Shown here: positions 7,695 to 16,706 of the stretch, one piece after another
How the letters are laid out: every line of letters starts with the position of its first letter
Position numbering within the stretch: position 1 is the first letter of the stretch
Source: Pseudomonas sp. BCA17
GTDB lineage: Bacteria > Pseudomonadota > Gammaproteobacteria > Pseudomonadales > Pseudomonadaceae
Assembly (NCBI RefSeq): GCF_004519405.1
Contig: NZ_SGWI01000004.1
Span: forward strand, 1-64,000
Direction of reading: 5' to 3'
DNA: 64,000 nt
Notes under the pieces: model-generated
Seen by the model: only the letters and a program-made list of their open reading frames with translations
Told to the model about the DNA's origin: nothing
Databases searched by the model: none
Program-made: the position numbers and the translations under genes

Positions 7695-8834
7695 ATGGAC
7701 GTTTTCTGGTTTCTACCGACCCACGGCGACGGCCACTACCTGGGCACCACCCAGGGTGCTCGCCCCGTCACGCTCAACTATCTGAAGCAAGTCGCCCAGG
7801 CCGCCGACAGCCTGGGTTACCACGGCGTGCTGATTCCTACCGGGCGCTCGTGTGAAGACTCCTGGGTCATTGCCTCGGCGCTGGTGCCACTGACCGAGCG
7901 CTTGCGTTATCTGGTGGCGATTCGCCCGGGCATCATCTCGCCCACGGTCTCCGCGCGCATGGCAGCCACCCTGGATCGCCTATCCAATGGCCGCCTGCTG
8001 ATCAACGTGGTCACCGGCGGCGATCCTGATGAGAACCGAGGCGATGGCAGCTTCCTCAATCACAGCGAACGCTATGAAGTCTCCGACGAATTCCTCAGAA
8101 TCTGGCGCCGCGTGTTGCAGGGCGAATCGGTAGATTTTGAAGGCAAGCACCTGCGCGTGCAAAACGCCAAGGCCCTTTACCCACCGGTGCAGAAGCCTTA
8201 TCCGCCGCTGTACTTCGGCGGCTCATCCGACGCCGCCCACGACCTGGCGGCCGAGCAAGTGGACGTTTACCTGACCTGGGGCGAGCCGCCTGCCGCCGTC
8301 GCGGAAAAACTCGCGGATGTGCGGGAACGTGCCGCCCGTCATGGCCGTACCCTGAAGTTCGGTATTCGTCTGCACGTGATCGTGCGTGAAACCGAAGAAG
8401 ACGCCTGGAAGGCCGCCGACAAACTGATCGAACACATCAGCGACGAGACCATCGCCGCCGCGCAAAAATCCTTCTCGCGCTTTGACTCCGAAGGCCAGCG
8501 CCGCATGGCTGCCTTGCATGGCGGACGCCGCGACAACCTGGAAATCGCCCCCAACCTGTGGGCCGGCGTCGGCCTGGTACGCGGCGGCGCCGGGACCGCA
8601 TTAGTGGGCAACCCCCAGCAAGTGGCCGAGCGCATCAAGGAATACGCCGACCTGGGGATCGACAGTTTCATCTTCTCTGGCTATCCGCATCTGGAAGAGG
8701 CTTATCGCTTTGCCGAATTGGTATTCCCGTTGCTGCCGCAACCTTATGCCAGCCTCGCCGGGCGCGGCGTCACCAACCTCACGGGGCCGTTTGGCGAAAT
8801 GATTGCCAACGATGTATTGCCCGCCAAAGCCTGA
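7695..8834 (+). CDS. msuD: FMNH2-dependent alkanesulfonate/methanesulfinate monooxygenase
   Basis: Cleaves the C-S bond of short sulfonates or sulfinates with reduced FMN and oxygen, releasing sulfite for assimilation. At 379 residues it has the length of SsuD/MsuD. The luciferase-like TIM barrel is visible, with Cys53 in RSCEDSW equivalent to SsuD Cys54, and the [19 protein letters not shown] strand. The ATG at 7695 sits behind AAGGAG (7684-7689), which overlaps the msuE stop. A GTG two codons upstream overlaps that ribosome site and is less likely. The second position in msuEDC suggests methanesulfonate-derived sulfur rather than longer sulfonates; ssuD cannot be excluded from the protein alone. 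Confidence 0.88.
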   Translation: MDVFWFLPTHGDGHYLGTTQGARPVTLNYLKQVAQAADSLGYHGVLIPTGRSCEDSWVIASALVPLTERLRYLVAIRPGIISPTVSARMAATLDRLSNGRLLINVVTGGDPDENRGDGSFLNHSERYEVSDEFLRIWRRVLQGESVDFEGKHLRVQNAKALYPPVQKPYPPLYFGGSSDAAHDLAAEQVDVYLTWGEPPAAVAEKLADVRERAARHGRTLKFGIRLHVIVRETEEDAWKAADKLIEHISDETIAAAQKSFSRFDSEGQRRMAALHGGRRDNLEIAPNLWAGVGLVRGGAGTALVGNPQQVAERIKEYADLGIDSFIFSGYPHLEEAYRFAELVFPLLPQPYASLAGRGVTNLTGPFGEMIANDVLPAKA

Positions 8835-8886
8835 AGACGATGCGTTCGACTTTGCGCCTCATTGCAGAAAAATTGAGGAATACCGT

Positions 8887-10074
8887 GTGACAGCCAAACC
8901 CCACAGCGTCCTGCCCTCCCCCTTGCAGACCGCCAAGTTGCTGGCCGCCGAATTCGCCCTCACCGCTGTCGAGCGAGACGAACGCGGCGGCACGCCCAAA
9001 ACCGAACGTGATGCCTTGCGTCAGAGCGGCTTGCTCGCAGTGAGCATTCCCACCCAATACGGCGGCCTCGGCGCACGCTGGAGTGAAACCCTGGGGATCG
9101 TGCGCGAATTCGCCAAGGTCGACAGTTCCATCGCCCATGTCTTCGGCTTTCACCATTTAATGCTCGCCACCGTGCGCCTGTTTGCCCGCCCAGACCAATG
9201 GCAACCCTGGTTCGAACAGACCGCGCGCAAAAGCTGGTTCTGGGGTAATGCCCTCAATCCTCTGGACACTCGCACGGTGGTCAAGGATTTCGGCGGCTGG
9301 CGAGAATTCTCCGGTAAGAAAAGCTTCTGCTCCGGCGCCAGCGATTCCGAAATGCTGATTGCCTCGGCGGTGGATGAAAGCGCCGGGGGCAAGCTGCTGA
9401 TTGCCGCCATCCCCAGCGGGCGCAGCGGCATCACGCTGCATAATGACTGGAACAATATCGGCCAGCGCCAGACCGACAGCGGCAGCGCCAGCTTCGAGCG
9501 GGTGCGCGTCGAGGAGTCGGAGCTGCTGCTCGACCCCGGGCCGCTGAGCACACCGTTCGCCTGCCTGCGCCCGCTGATCGCCCAGTTGACCTTCACCTAT
9601 ATGTTCCTTGGCATTGCCGAAGGCGCCTTTGAAGAAGCACGTCATTACACCCTCACCGAAACCCGGTCGTGGCACAAATCCACAGCCGACGACGTGCGCC
9701 AGGATCCTTACGTACTGCATCACTACGGCGATTTCTGGGTGGCGCTGGAAGGTGTACGCCTGCTGGTGGAGCGCGCCGGCGAGTTGCTCGACCAGGCCTG
9801 GGCCAAAGGCCCCAGTCTGAGCGAACACGAGCGCGGCCAATTGGCCATTGCGATTGCCACCGCCAAGGTCGCCACCACTCGCCAGGGCCTGGATTTGTGC
9901 AGCCGCCTGTTCGAAGTCACCGGCGCGCGGTCGACCCACGCCTCGCTACGCCTGGACCGCCACTGGCGCAACCTGCGCACCCAGACCCTGCACGACCCGG
10001 TGGACTACAAACTCCATGAACTGGGGGACTGGGCATTGAACCAGTCCCTGCCGATTCCGACGTTCTACTCCTGA
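8887..10074 (+). CDS. msuC: Acyl-CoA dehydrogenase-fold flavin monooxygenase MsuC
   Basis: Belongs to the group of flavin-dependent monooxygenases with the acyl-CoA dehydrogenase fold (SfnC, DszC, MsuC). In methanesulfonate use it is reported to convert methanesulfonate to methanesulfinate with FMNH2 from MsuE. The 395-residue frame is best started at the GTG at 8887, preceded by GAGGA at 7-nt spacing. The longer frame from 8803 overlaps msuD and adds 28 residues not typical of the family. Visible stretches include PTQYGGLGARW near residue 45, FWGNALNPLD, and a C-terminal RHWRNLRTQTLHDPVDYK. Acyl-CoA substrates are unlikely in this setting. Confidence 0.85.
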   Translation: MTAKPHSVLPSPLQTAKLLAAEFALTAVERDERGGTPKTERDALRQSGLLAVSIPTQYGGLGARWSETLGIVREFAKVDSSIAHVFGFHHLMLATVRLFARPDQWQPWFEQTARKSWFWGNALNPLDTRTVVKDFGGWREFSGKKSFCSGASDSEMLIASAVDESAGGKLLIAAIPSGRSGITLHNDWNNIGQRQTDSGSASFERVRVEESELLLDPGPLSTPFACLRPLIAQLTFTYMFLGIAEGAFEEARHYTLTETRSWHKSTADDVRQDPYVLHHYGDFWVALEGVRLLVERAGELLDQAWAKGPSLSEHERGQLAIAIATAKVATTRQGLDLCSRLFEVTGARSTHASLRLDRHWRNLRTQTLHDPVDYKLHELGDWALNQSLPIPTFYS

Positions 10075-10085
10075 GAGAGGTGCCC

Positions 10086-11189
10086 ATGCAGCTTTTAACC
10101 CTACCGCCCTCGCCCGCCCTCGCGACCTCGATCCGCGCCACGGCCCAGGTCTTCGAAGACCCCAAATCCCAGGCGCTGCTCGACCACATCCAGCAAGTCG
10201 CCCCCAGTGAAGCCAGCGTGTTGATTATCGGCGAGACCGGCACCGGTAAAGAGCTGGTGGCGCGGCATATCCATAACCTCAGCGCACGGCGCAACCGGCC
10301 GTTCGTGGCGGTGAACTGCGGGGCGTTCTCCGAATCCCTGGTGGAAGCCGAACTGTTCGGCCACGAAAAAGGCGCGTTTACCGGCGCTCTCAGCGCCAAG
10401 GCCGGCTGGTTCGAGGAGGCCGACGGCGGCACCTTGTTCCTAGATGAAATCGGCGATTTGCCGATGGCGATCCAGGTCAAGCTGTTGCGCGTCCTGCAAG
10501 AGCGCGAAGTCGTACGCCTGGGCTCGCGCAAGAGTATTCCGATTGACGTGCGCGTACTCGCCGCGACCAATGTGCAATTGGAAAAAGCCATAAATGCCGG
10601 GCATTTCCGCGAAGACCTCTATTATCGCCTCGACGTGGTCAGCCTGGAACTCAGCCCGTTGCGCGAGCGCCCCGGAGATATCCTTCCGCTGACCCGACAT
10701 TTCATCGAAGCCTACAGCCAGCGCCTGGGCTACGGCCCGATCACCATCAGCCGCGAGGCCGAGTACAAGCTCAAGAGCTACAGTTGGCCGGGCAATATCC
10801 GTGAACTGGAGAACGTGATTCATCACACACTGCTGATATGCCGTAACGGCGTGATCGAGCGTGACGATTTGCGCCTGTCGAACATGCGCATCGAGCGCCA
10901 GGACGACAGCCAGCATGCCACCGACAACAGCGCCAACGCGCTGCTGGAACGCGCTTTCCAAAAACTCTTCGAGGAGCAGGCCGGCGCGCTGCATGAGAAA
11001 GTCGAAGACGCTCTGCTGCGCGCCGCCTACCGTTTCAGCCATTACAACCAAGTACACACCGCGAACTTGCTGGGCCTGAGCCGCAACGTCACGCGCACAC
11101 GCCTGATCAAGATCGGCGAACTGGCGGTGAACAAGCGCCGCCCGGGGGAAAATGTACAGGGCGAGCGGATGCTGCACCTATCCATTTAA
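10086..11189 (+). CDS. sfnR: Sigma-54-dependent regulator of sulfone/sulfonate use
   Basis: A 367-residue enhancer-binding protein without an N-terminal sensory domain, as in SfnR of Pseudomonas putida. The AAA+ domain runs from about residue 25 to 250, with Walker A GETGTGKE, the sigma-54 contact motif GAFTGA in KGAFTGALS, Walker B GGTLFLDEIGD and the arginine-finger region. A Fis-type helix-turn-helix (HTANLLGLSRNVTRTRLIK) ends the protein. The ATG at 10086 follows GAGAGAGG. As last gene of msuEDC-sfnR it probably autoregulates through the promoter at 7060. Its control by sulfate starvation would come through its own level, since it has no receiver domain. Confidence 0.87.
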   Translation: MQLLTLPPSPALATSIRATAQVFEDPKSQALLDHIQQVAPSEASVLIIGETGTGKELVARHIHNLSARRNRPFVAVNCGAFSESLVEAELFGHEKGAFTGALSAKAGWFEEADGGTLFLDEIGDLPMAIQVKLLRVLQEREVVRLGSRKSIPIDVRVLAATNVQLEKAINAGHFREDLYYRLDVVSLELSPLRERPGDILPLTRHFIEAYSQRLGYGPITISREAEYKLKSYSWPGNIRELENVIHHTLLICRNGVIERDDLRLSNMRIERQDDSQHATDNSANALLERAFQKLFEEQAGALHEKVEDALLRAAYRFSHYNQVHTANLLGLSRNVTRTRLIKIGELAVNKRRPGENVQGERMLHLSI

Positions 11190-11543
11190 ACGGCAATGCA
11201 AGGCGTCGTCGTGGCTACGCTCGAAGCTGCGCAACACCTGGAACGAACCGAAGGTCACCGCCGTGGCCTGATGGGCGCGGATCAATGTCCAGAAATCCTC
11301 TTCGCCGTGCTCAAAACACTTGAACGCCGCCTCGCCGTCTTCCCGCGAGCGCCACTGCAGGTAATTGAGCACTCGCCGCCCATCGTCACTGACTTGCACA
11401 CTCGCATTGATAAAGCCGCCATGGCGCTGGGCCAGGCGCTCGCTCTGAGTGGACAAGGCCGCCACCAGGGCGAGTTGTTGCCGGGGTTCGATCTGAAATT
11501 CGATCAATTGAGTGAAGCTGCGATTCTTCTCTGATACCTGCAT
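11178..11543 (-). CDS. Antibiotic-biosynthesis-monooxygenase-type protein, SoxR target
   Basis: A 121-residue alpha-beta barrel protein of the ABM superfamily, which includes small cofactor-free quinol monooxygenases. Visible features are the LIEFQIEPRQQLALVAAL first strand and helix and the NYLQWRSREDGEAAFK segment. The ATG at 11543 follows GGGGAG; a GTG at 11549 lies too close to that site. It is divergent from soxR and has a SoxR-type promoter in front, which matches my recollection of PA2273-PA2274 in P. aeruginosa, where SoxR responds to phenazines. A role in handling redox-cycling quinones is inferred. Its end overlaps the sfnR end by 12 bp. Confidence 0.75.
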   Translation of the reverse strand: MQVSEKNRSFTQLIEFQIEPRQQLALVAALSTQSERLAQRHGGFINASVQVSDDGRRVLNYLQWRSREDGEAAFKCFEHGEEDFWTLIRAHQATAVTFGSFQVLRSFERSHDDALHCRLNG

Positions 11544-11592
11544 GAACACTCCCCTTTCTCTGTAGGCAGAATCTTGCGATTAGATGTCCCGC

Positions 11593-11623
11593 AGGGTAAA
11601 ACCTCTAGTTAGGTCAAGGTCAA
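11593..11623 (-). promoter_or_regulatory. SoxR-type promoter with 19-bp spacer
   Basis: On the minus strand TTGACC (11623-11618) and TACCCT (11598-11593) are 19 bp apart, the overlong spacing that MerR-family activators untwist. The spacer holds the imperfect palindrome ACCT-CTAGTTAGGTCA-AGGT, similar to SoxR boxes of pseudomonads. It points toward the monooxygenase gene and lies 21 bp before the soxR ATG. Confidence 0.65.
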
Positions 11624-11643
11624 GCGCGAATTCGGAGATTGTC

Positions 11644-12087
11644 ATGCTCAACAAAGAACTCACCGTCGGCCAGTTGGCCGCCCGCAGCGGCGTGGCCGTC
11701 ACGGCCTTGCACTTCTACGAGACCAAGGGGCTGATCACGAGCAATCGCAATGCCGGCAACCAACGGCGTTACCCAAGGGATGTGTTGCGGCGTGTGGTGG
11801 TAATCAAGATCGCCCAACGCCTGGGCATTCCGCTGGCGACGATTGGCGAAGCGCTGCAAACCTTACCCAACGGGCGTACGCCCACCGCCGAGGATTGGGA
11901 ACGTTTGTCGGCGTTGTGGCGGGAGGACCTGGATGAGCGCATCAACAAACTGATGCTGCTGCGGGACAAACTCAGTGGCTGTATTGGCTGCGGGTGTTTG
12001 TCGCTGCAGGCGTGCCCGCTGCGCAATCAGGACGACAAGCTCGGTGAGTGCGGCCCGGGCGCTCAATTGCTGGAGCCCACGCCCTGA
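11644..12087 (+). CDS. soxR: Redox-sensitive MerR-family activator SoxR
   Basis: A 147-residue regulator with a winged helix at the N-terminus ([26 protein letters not shown]), a dimerisation helix and the [2Fe-2S] ligand set [12 protein letters not shown] (C-x2-C-x-C-x5-C) near residue 119. This cysteine pattern is specific to SoxR among MerR proteins. The ATG at 11644 follows GGAG; a longer frame from 11584 runs through the operator and is rejected. In pseudomonads SoxR answers to phenazines and other redox-cyclers rather than driving soxS. The divergent monooxygenase gene is its likely target here. Confidence 0.92.
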   Translation: MLNKELTVGQLAARSGVAVTALHFYETKGLITSNRNAGNQRRYPRDVLRRVVVIKIAQRLGIPLATIGEALQTLPNGRTPTAEDWERLSALWREDLDERINKLMLLRDKLSGCIGCGCLSLQACPLRNQDDKLGECGPGAQLLEPTP

Positions 12088-12249
12088 GCCTTAGAGAGTG
12101 GACGCGGGGCGTGGAGGTCGGCAATTCCACGCCAATCGGCCGTTCACCCTTGCCTGGCCGACATCTCGTCGGTTGACCGCAGGCCACGGTTGGCGTGGCC
12201 TATAGTGAAACAGCCGTACCTCCCTGAACCACCACCTGAGGAGAACGAG

Positions 12250-12711
12250 ATGAGCGTTAAACCTATTCCTGAGGGTTTTCATACCCTCACCCCCTACCTG
12301 GGCGTCGAAAAAGCCGCCGAAGCCATTGAGTTCTACAAGAAAGCATTCAACGCCACTCAAGTCATGCGTCTGGATATGCCCGATGGCAGGGTTGGCCATG
12401 CTGAACTACGCATTGGCGACTCGCCGATTATGCTCGGCTCGCCGTGCGATGAAAGTCCCTTCGGTAGCCCGCGTGACGGCTACACCAGCGTCGGCCTGCA
12501 TTTATATGTGAACAATGTCGACGCGCAGTACAAACAAGCCATCGCCGCCGGCGGTATTGCAGTCTCCGAACCCAAGGACCAGTTTTATGGCGACCGCAGC
12601 GGCACGCTGAAAGACCCGTTCGGTCATATCTGGTTTCTGGCCACGCACAAAGAAGACCTCACCGAAGCGCAAATCCGCCAACGCGCCGAAGAACTGTTCA
12701 AGCAAAGCTGA
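12250..12711 (+). CDS. VOC-family protein, PhnB/glyoxalase-like
   Basis: A 153-residue protein of the vicinal-oxygen-chelate superfamily, PhnB-like subgroup. It shows the paired beta-alpha-beta modules: FHTLTPYLGVEKAAEAIEFYKKAF at the start and LHLYVNNVDAQYKQAIAAGG, then YGDRSGTLKDPFGHIWFLATH, near residue 130. Members bind a metal in some cases but many have no known reaction. The start at 12250 has GAGGAGAACGAG in front; 20 extra upstream residues are non-conserved. It is separated from the next gene by a strong palindrome and no substrate can be inferred. Confidence 0.75.
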   Translation: MSVKPIPEGFHTLTPYLGVEKAAEAIEFYKKAFNATQVMRLDMPDGRVGHAELRIGDSPIMLGSPCDESPFGSPRDGYTSVGLHLYVNNVDAQYKQAIAAGGIAVSEPKDQFYGDRSGTLKDPFGHIWFLATHKEDLTEAQIRQRAEELFKQS

Positions 12712-12717
12712 GCCCGC

Positions 12718-12739
12718 AGGAGCGAGCTTGCTCGCTCCT
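12718..12739. repeat. Perfect intergenic palindrome, REP-like or terminator
   Basis: AGGAGCGAGC-TT-GCTCGCTCCT is a perfect 10-bp inverted repeat with a 2-nt loop, 6 bp after the VOC stop codon. The GAGC-GAGC-TTGCTCGC core resembles Pseudomonas REP elements. There is no long T-run, so transcription termination is possible but not certain. Confidence 0.6.
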
Positions 12740-12835
12740 GAATCACACTTCATGAACACCCCCTCCACGTTTTCCTCCTTGCCCCGGGCGCGGTGTGATT
12801 CCAGGATGCAGGCAATCATCACAAGGAGTCACTCC

Positions 12836-13711
12836 ATGTTCGCCGGATTCCAAAAAGACCAGCGCCACGTCAACGGCGTCAACATCAGTTACCGCAAAGG
12901 CGGTAGCGGTCCCGGCCTGCTCCTGCTGCACGGGCACCCGCAAACCCATGTGATCTGGCACAAAGTCGCCGAACAGCTGGCCGCGCATTTCACCGTGGTG
13001 GCCGCCGACCTGCGCGGTTATGGCGACAGCAGCAAGCCGCCCGCCAACGAAGGGCACACCCACTATTCAAAACGGGAAATGGCCCGGGACGGCGTTGAGC
13101 TGATGCAGGCGTTGGGCTTCGACACCTTCTCGGTGCTGGCCCATGATCGTGGCGCCCGTGTCGCCCATCGCCTGGCGCTGGACCATCCCCAGGCAGTGCA
13201 GCGCATGGTGCTGCTGGACATCGCACCCACCCTGTCGATGTACGCACAAACCGATGAAGCCTTCGCCCGCGCCTACTGGCACTGGTTCTTCCTGATCCGC
13301 CCGGCGCCACTGCCGGAAGCGCTGATCGTGAGCAATCCCGAGCTGTACCTGCGCAGCGTGATGGGCAGCCGCAGCGCCGGGCTCAAGCCATTCACCGATG
13401 AAGCCTTCGCTGAATACCTGCGCTGCCTGAAGCTGCCCGGCAGCGCCACCGGCATTTGCGAAGACTACCGCGCCGCCGCCGGTATCGACCTTGAGCATGA
13501 CCAGGCCGACATCGACGCCGGCAACCACCTGAACCTGCCATTGCTGGTGATGTGGGGCGCCGAAGGCACTGTCGGACGTTGTTTCGAGCCGCTCAAGGAA
13601 TGGCGCAAAGTCGCTACCGATGTACGCGGCAAGGCTCTGCCGGCCGGCCATTACATCGCCGAAGAAGCGCCTGAATTATTGCTGGGCGAAGTCCTGACCT
13701 TCCTTCGCTGA
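12836..13711 (+). CDS. Alpha/beta hydrolase with fluoroacetate dehalogenase residue set
   Basis: A 291-residue alpha/beta hydrolase matching haloacetate dehalogenase (DehH1/FAc-DEX) at each diagnostic position. The nucleophile is Asp104 in [11 protein letters not shown], followed by Arg105 and Arg108, which hold the substrate carboxylate. Asp128 is the acid, His272 in [10 protein letters not shown] the base, and His149-Trp150 in AYWHWFF plus Tyr211 form the halide pocket. Known enzymes hydrolyse fluoro- or chloroacetate to glycolate. The ATG at 12836 follows AAGGAG at 7-nt spacing; earlier in-frame starts lack it. No glycolate oxidation or haloacid transport gene is adjacent. Specificity for fluoride over chloride cannot be read directly. 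Confidence 0.8.
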   Translation: MFAGFQKDQRHVNGVNISYRKGGSGPGLLLLHGHPQTHVIWHKVAEQLAAHFTVVAADLRGYGDSSKPPANEGHTHYSKREMARDGVELMQALGFDTFSVLAHDRGARVAHRLALDHPQAVQRMVLLDIAPTLSMYAQTDEAFARAYWHWFFLIRPAPLPEALIVSNPELYLRSVMGSRSAGLKPFTDEAFAEYLRCLKLPGSATGICEDYRAAAGIDLEHDQADIDAGNHLNLPLLVMWGAEGTVGRCFEPLKEWRKVATDVRGKALPAGHYIAEEAPELLLGEVLTFLR

Positions 13712-13730
13712 AGCCCTGATCCCCCCCCCA

Positions 13731-13752
13731 CGCAGGCGCGCCAACGCCTGCG
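13731..13752. repeat. GC-rich hairpin before dctA
   Basis: CGCAGGCG (13731-13738) and CGCCTGCG (13745-13752) form an 8-bp stem with a 6-nt loop, 42 bp before the dctA start, after a run of nine C (13721-13729). It could terminate readthrough or lie in the dctA leader. No T-run follows. Confidence 0.4.
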
Positions 13753-13793
13753 ACGGGGTCTGCTTGCCCAAAAAAGACCGCGAGATAATAACA

Positions 13794-15098
13794 ATGACAA
13801 TCAGAAAACTGCTGGGAACCCTGTATGTGCAGGTGCTCATCGCCATCGCGCTGGGCGTGTTGATCGGCCATGTATGGCCACAGATCGGTATCGACCTCAA
13901 GCCGTTGGGCGACGGGTTTATCAAGCTGATCAAAATGATCATCGGCCCGATCATCTTCTGCACCGTGGTCAGCGGCATCACCAGCATGCACGACGTGAAG
14001 CAGGTGGGCCGGGTCGGTGGCAAGGCGTTGCTGTACTTCGAGATCGTCTCCACCATCGCCCTGCTGATCGGTATTCTGGCCGCACACCTGTTGCACCCGG
14101 GCGCGGGCTTCAACATTGATGTAAAGACCCTCGACAGCTCGGCTATCGCAGGGTTTGTCGGCCAGGCCGAACATGGCGAAGGCATCACCGGGTTTCTGCT
14201 GAACGTGGTCCCCACGACGTTCTTCGACGCATTCTCCAAGGGGGAAATCCTGCCCGTGCTGTTCGTCTCCGTGCTGTTCGGCATTGGCCTGGTGATGGTC
14301 GGCGAAAAGGGACGGCCACTGGTCGGCGTGATCAATCAGGCCAGCGAAGTATTTTTCCGCATCGTGGGCATCATCAGCCGCGTAGCGCCCATCGGTGCCT
14401 TCGGCGCCATTGCCTTCACCATCGGCAAATACGGCGTGGGTTCGCTGCTGCCGCTGCTCAAGCTGGTGGGCACTTTCTATGTCACCGCGTTTTTCTTTGT
14501 CACCGTGGTGCTGGGCAGTATTGCCCGCTACGCCGGGTTCAGCATTTTCAAACTGCTGGGCTATATCAAGTCGGAGTTGTTGATCGTGCTCGGCACCAGC
14601 TCTTCGGAGTCGGCGCTGCCGCAATTGATCCAGAAGCTCGAAAGCCTGGGCGCGTCCAAGGGTGTGGTGGGTATCGTGGTGCCGACCGGCTACACCTTCA
14701 ACCTGGACGGTACCAACATCTATATGACCTTGGCGGTGCTGTTCCTGGCGCAGGCCACCAACATCCACCTGCCGCTGGAACAACAGCTGACCCTGCTCGC
14801 GGTCGCCATGCTGACGTCCAAGGGCGCCGGCGCGGTGGTCGGCGCGGGCTTTGTGGCGCTGGCGGCAAGCCTGGCGGTGGTACCGACCGTGCCAGTGGCG
14901 GCGATGGTGCTGATTCTCGGTGTCGACCGCTTCATGGCCGAATGCCGTTCGCTGACCAATATCATCGGCAACGCAGTCGCCGCCCTGGTGGTGGCTGCCT
15001 GGGAGGGTGAGCTGGATCGCGACAAGATGGCGCCGATTGCCCTCAAGCATGGCCGCCATGCCCGGGCTACAGCACGGGCGAAAATCGCCGCCGAGTAA
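13794..15098 (+). CDS. dctA: C4-dicarboxylate/proton symporter DctA
   Basis: Inner-membrane carrier for succinate, fumarate and malate. The 434-residue protein has the glutamate-transporter fold: hydrophobic segments from residue 10 on, the serine-rich re-entrant loop [17 protein letters not shown] near 260, and [17 protein letters not shown] near 300 with the NLDGT substrate and cation motif. The ATG at 13794 ([15 protein letters not shown]) is the usual family start. A LysR gene follows by 43 bp on the same strand and a leuCD-like pair converges, so this copy may feed that hydro-lyase rather than be the central DctB/DctD-controlled transporter. No sigma-54 site was seen in front. Confidence 0.9.
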   Translation: MTIRKLLGTLYVQVLIAIALGVLIGHVWPQIGIDLKPLGDGFIKLIKMIIGPIIFCTVVSGITSMHDVKQVGRVGGKALLYFEIVSTIALLIGILAAHLLHPGAGFNIDVKTLDSSAIAGFVGQAEHGEGITGFLLNVVPTTFFDAFSKGEILPVLFVSVLFGIGLVMVGEKGRPLVGVINQASEVFFRIVGIISRVAPIGAFGAIAFTIGKYGVGSLLPLLKLVGTFYVTAFFFVTVVLGSIARYAGFSIFKLLGYIKSELLIVLGTSSSESALPQLIQKLESLGASKGVVGIVVPTGYTFNLDGTNIYMTLAVLFLAQATNIHLPLEQQLTLLAVAMLTSKGAGAVVGAGFVALAASLAVVPTVPVAAMVLILGVDRFMAECRSLTNIIGNAVAALVVAAWEGELDRDKMAPIALKHGRHARATARAKIAAE

Positions 15099-15141
15099 GC
15101 GGTGCTATTCTGGCGGCTCATGCCGCCAGGTCTGTTTTTTG

Positions 15142-16056
15142 ATGACTCATAAGAAAGATACCGTGCCCCTACCCGAAGACCTGCGGGTGTTCCTGACCGT
15201 CATCCGCAAGGCCGGCTTCGCCGCTGCCGCCGATGAGCTTGGGCTGTCGCCGGCGTATGTCAGCAAACGCATCCAGATCCTCGAAACCACCCTGGCCACC
15301 CGCCTGCTGCACCGCACCAGCCGCCGCATCGCCCTGACCGAAGACGGCGAGCGGGTACAGCGCTGGGCCGTACGCATCCTCGAAGATTTCCAGCAATTGT
15401 CCGATGAGCTGTCCGACGCCCACGGCAGCCCCCGCGGCCATCTGCATCTGTGCAGCAGCTTCGGCTTTGGCCGCAACCATGTGGCCCCCGCCCTGTCGTT
15501 GCTGGCCGAGCAGTACCCGGACCTGGAAGTCCGCCTGGACGTATTCGACCGCGTGGTGGATATCGTCAGCGAAGGTTTCGACCTGGAGATTCGTGTCGGC
15601 GATGACATTCCCGGCCAACACATCGGCCGGCGGCTGGTAAGCAATCGCCGCGTACTCTGCGCCGCGCCCGCCTACCTGGAACGCCGAGGCACGCCGCAAC
15701 ACTTGAGTGACCTGGAGCAACACGACTGCCTGGTCCTCAAGGAGCGCGACAACCCGTTCGGTATCTGGAGCCTGGAGCGCGACGGCAGCCATGAAAGCGT
15801 GCGCGTACGCGGGCCGTTGTCCTCCAACAGTGGCGAAATCGTGTTGCAGTGGGCATTGGATGGGCGCGGGGTGCTGCTGCGCTCGATGTGGGATGTGAAA
15901 CCGTTGCTGGAACAAGGCAAGCTGGTGCACGTGCTGCACGGCTACACCCAGAGCGCCAACGTGTGGGCGGTGTACCCGACACGGTTGGCTTACTCCGGAA
16001 AGTTGAGGGCGTGTGTAGAGTTTTTAGAGGAGCACTTCAAGGATCTTTCGATCTAA
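15142..16056 (+). CDS. LysR-family regulator, DmlR-like
   Basis: A 304-residue LysR regulator with an N-terminal winged helix (LRVFLTVIRKAGFAAAADELGLSPAYVSKRIQILE) and an effector domain from about residue 95. It resembles the branch containing DmlR, the D-malate-responsive activator of E. coli, though this is recalled and not computed. The ATG at 15142 begins MTHKKDTVPLPEDL; the upstream frame overlaps dctA and is not used. The ribosome site is weak, suggesting coupling to dctA readthrough. Neighbouring dctA and the leuCD-like genes are its likely targets, which would fit a dicarboxylate effector. Confidence 0.82.
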   Translation: MTHKKDTVPLPEDLRVFLTVIRKAGFAAAADELGLSPAYVSKRIQILETTLATRLLHRTSRRIALTEDGERVQRWAVRILEDFQQLSDELSDAHGSPRGHLHLCSSFGFGRNHVAPALSLLAEQYPDLEVRLDVFDRVVDIVSEGFDLEIRVGDDIPGQHIGRRLVSNRRVLCAAPAYLERRGTPQHLSDLEQHDCLVLKERDNPFGIWSLERDGSHESVRVRGPLSSNSGEIVLQWALDGRGVLLRSMWDVKPLLEQGKLVHVLHGYTQSANVWAVYPTRLAYSGKLRACVEFLEEHFKDLSI

Positions 16057-16091
16057 ATACGCCGTGTGCCCCCACCAAACAATGTGGCAGC

Positions 16092-16706
16092 TCAGTTGAG
16101 CCAGGGGTTGGCCGCGAGGTGTCGGCGTTCGAAAGCCTTGATCTCATCACTGCGCTGCAACGTACTGCCGATTGCATCCAGCCCCAGCAACAACGCCGTC
16201 TTGCGCAGGCTGTCGATCTGGAACGGGATCACCTGGCCGCCGGCCAAGCCGATCTCTTGGGTTTCAAGGTTGACGCTGATCTGCGCCTGATCGGGATGGC
16301 TGACGATTTGCCCGAGTTTCTGTAACACCGCAGCTTCCAGGGTAATCAGCAATACCCCGTTGCGCTGGCAGTTGTCATAGAAAATCCCGGCAAAGCTGCT
16401 GCCGATGAGCGCACGAATGCCCATCTGCTTCAGGCCCCACACGGCGTGCTCACGGCTGGAGCCGCAGCCGAAATTCGGCCCCACGACCATGAAGCGTGCG
16501 CCCTGCCAGGCCGGTTGGTTGAGCACAAACTCAGGGTTGGGTTCGCCGGACGCCAGAAAGCGCAAATCGAAAAACAGCCCTCGGTCCAGGCCGCTGCGGT
16601 CGATGCCCTTGAGAAACTGCTTGGGCATGATCACATCGGTGTCGATATTTGCCGCCAGCATGGGCGCTGCCTTGCCGGTGATCAGGGTGAACGGTTGCAG
16701 GCTCAT
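16092..16706 (-). CDS. Small subunit of an isopropylmalate-isomerase-type hydro-lyase (second LeuD)
   Basis: A 204-residue swivel-domain subunit of the aconitase superfamily. The start MSLQPFTLITGKAAPMLAANIDTDVIMPKQFLKGI holds the conserved NIDTD and PKQF stretches, and VGPNFGCGSSREHAVWGLKQMGIRALIG carries the GCGSSREHA substrate loop. It is translationally coupled to the large subunit by a 4-bp ATGA overlap. Housekeeping leuCD of pseudomonads is followed by leuB; here leuD is last and converges on the LysR gene. I infer a paralogue acting on maleate, citraconate or methylmalate-type substrates. LeuD proper remains possible. Confidence 0.82.
   Translation of the reverse strand: MSLQPFTLITGKAAPMLAANIDTDVIMPKQFLKGIDRSGLDRGLFFDLRFLASGEPNPEFVLNQPAWQGARFMVVGPNFGCGSSREHAVWGLKQMGIRALIGSSFAGIFYDNCQRNGVLLITLEAAVLQKLGQIVSHPDQAQISVNLETQEIGLAGGQVIPFQIDSLRKTALLLGLDAIGSTLQRSDEIKAFERRHLAANPWLN

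Noticed and set aside
13614..15059. 481-codon open frame on the minus strand
   Set aside because: It covers dctA in antisense and reads as Gln/His/Asp-rich low-complexity protein, typical of a shadow frame.
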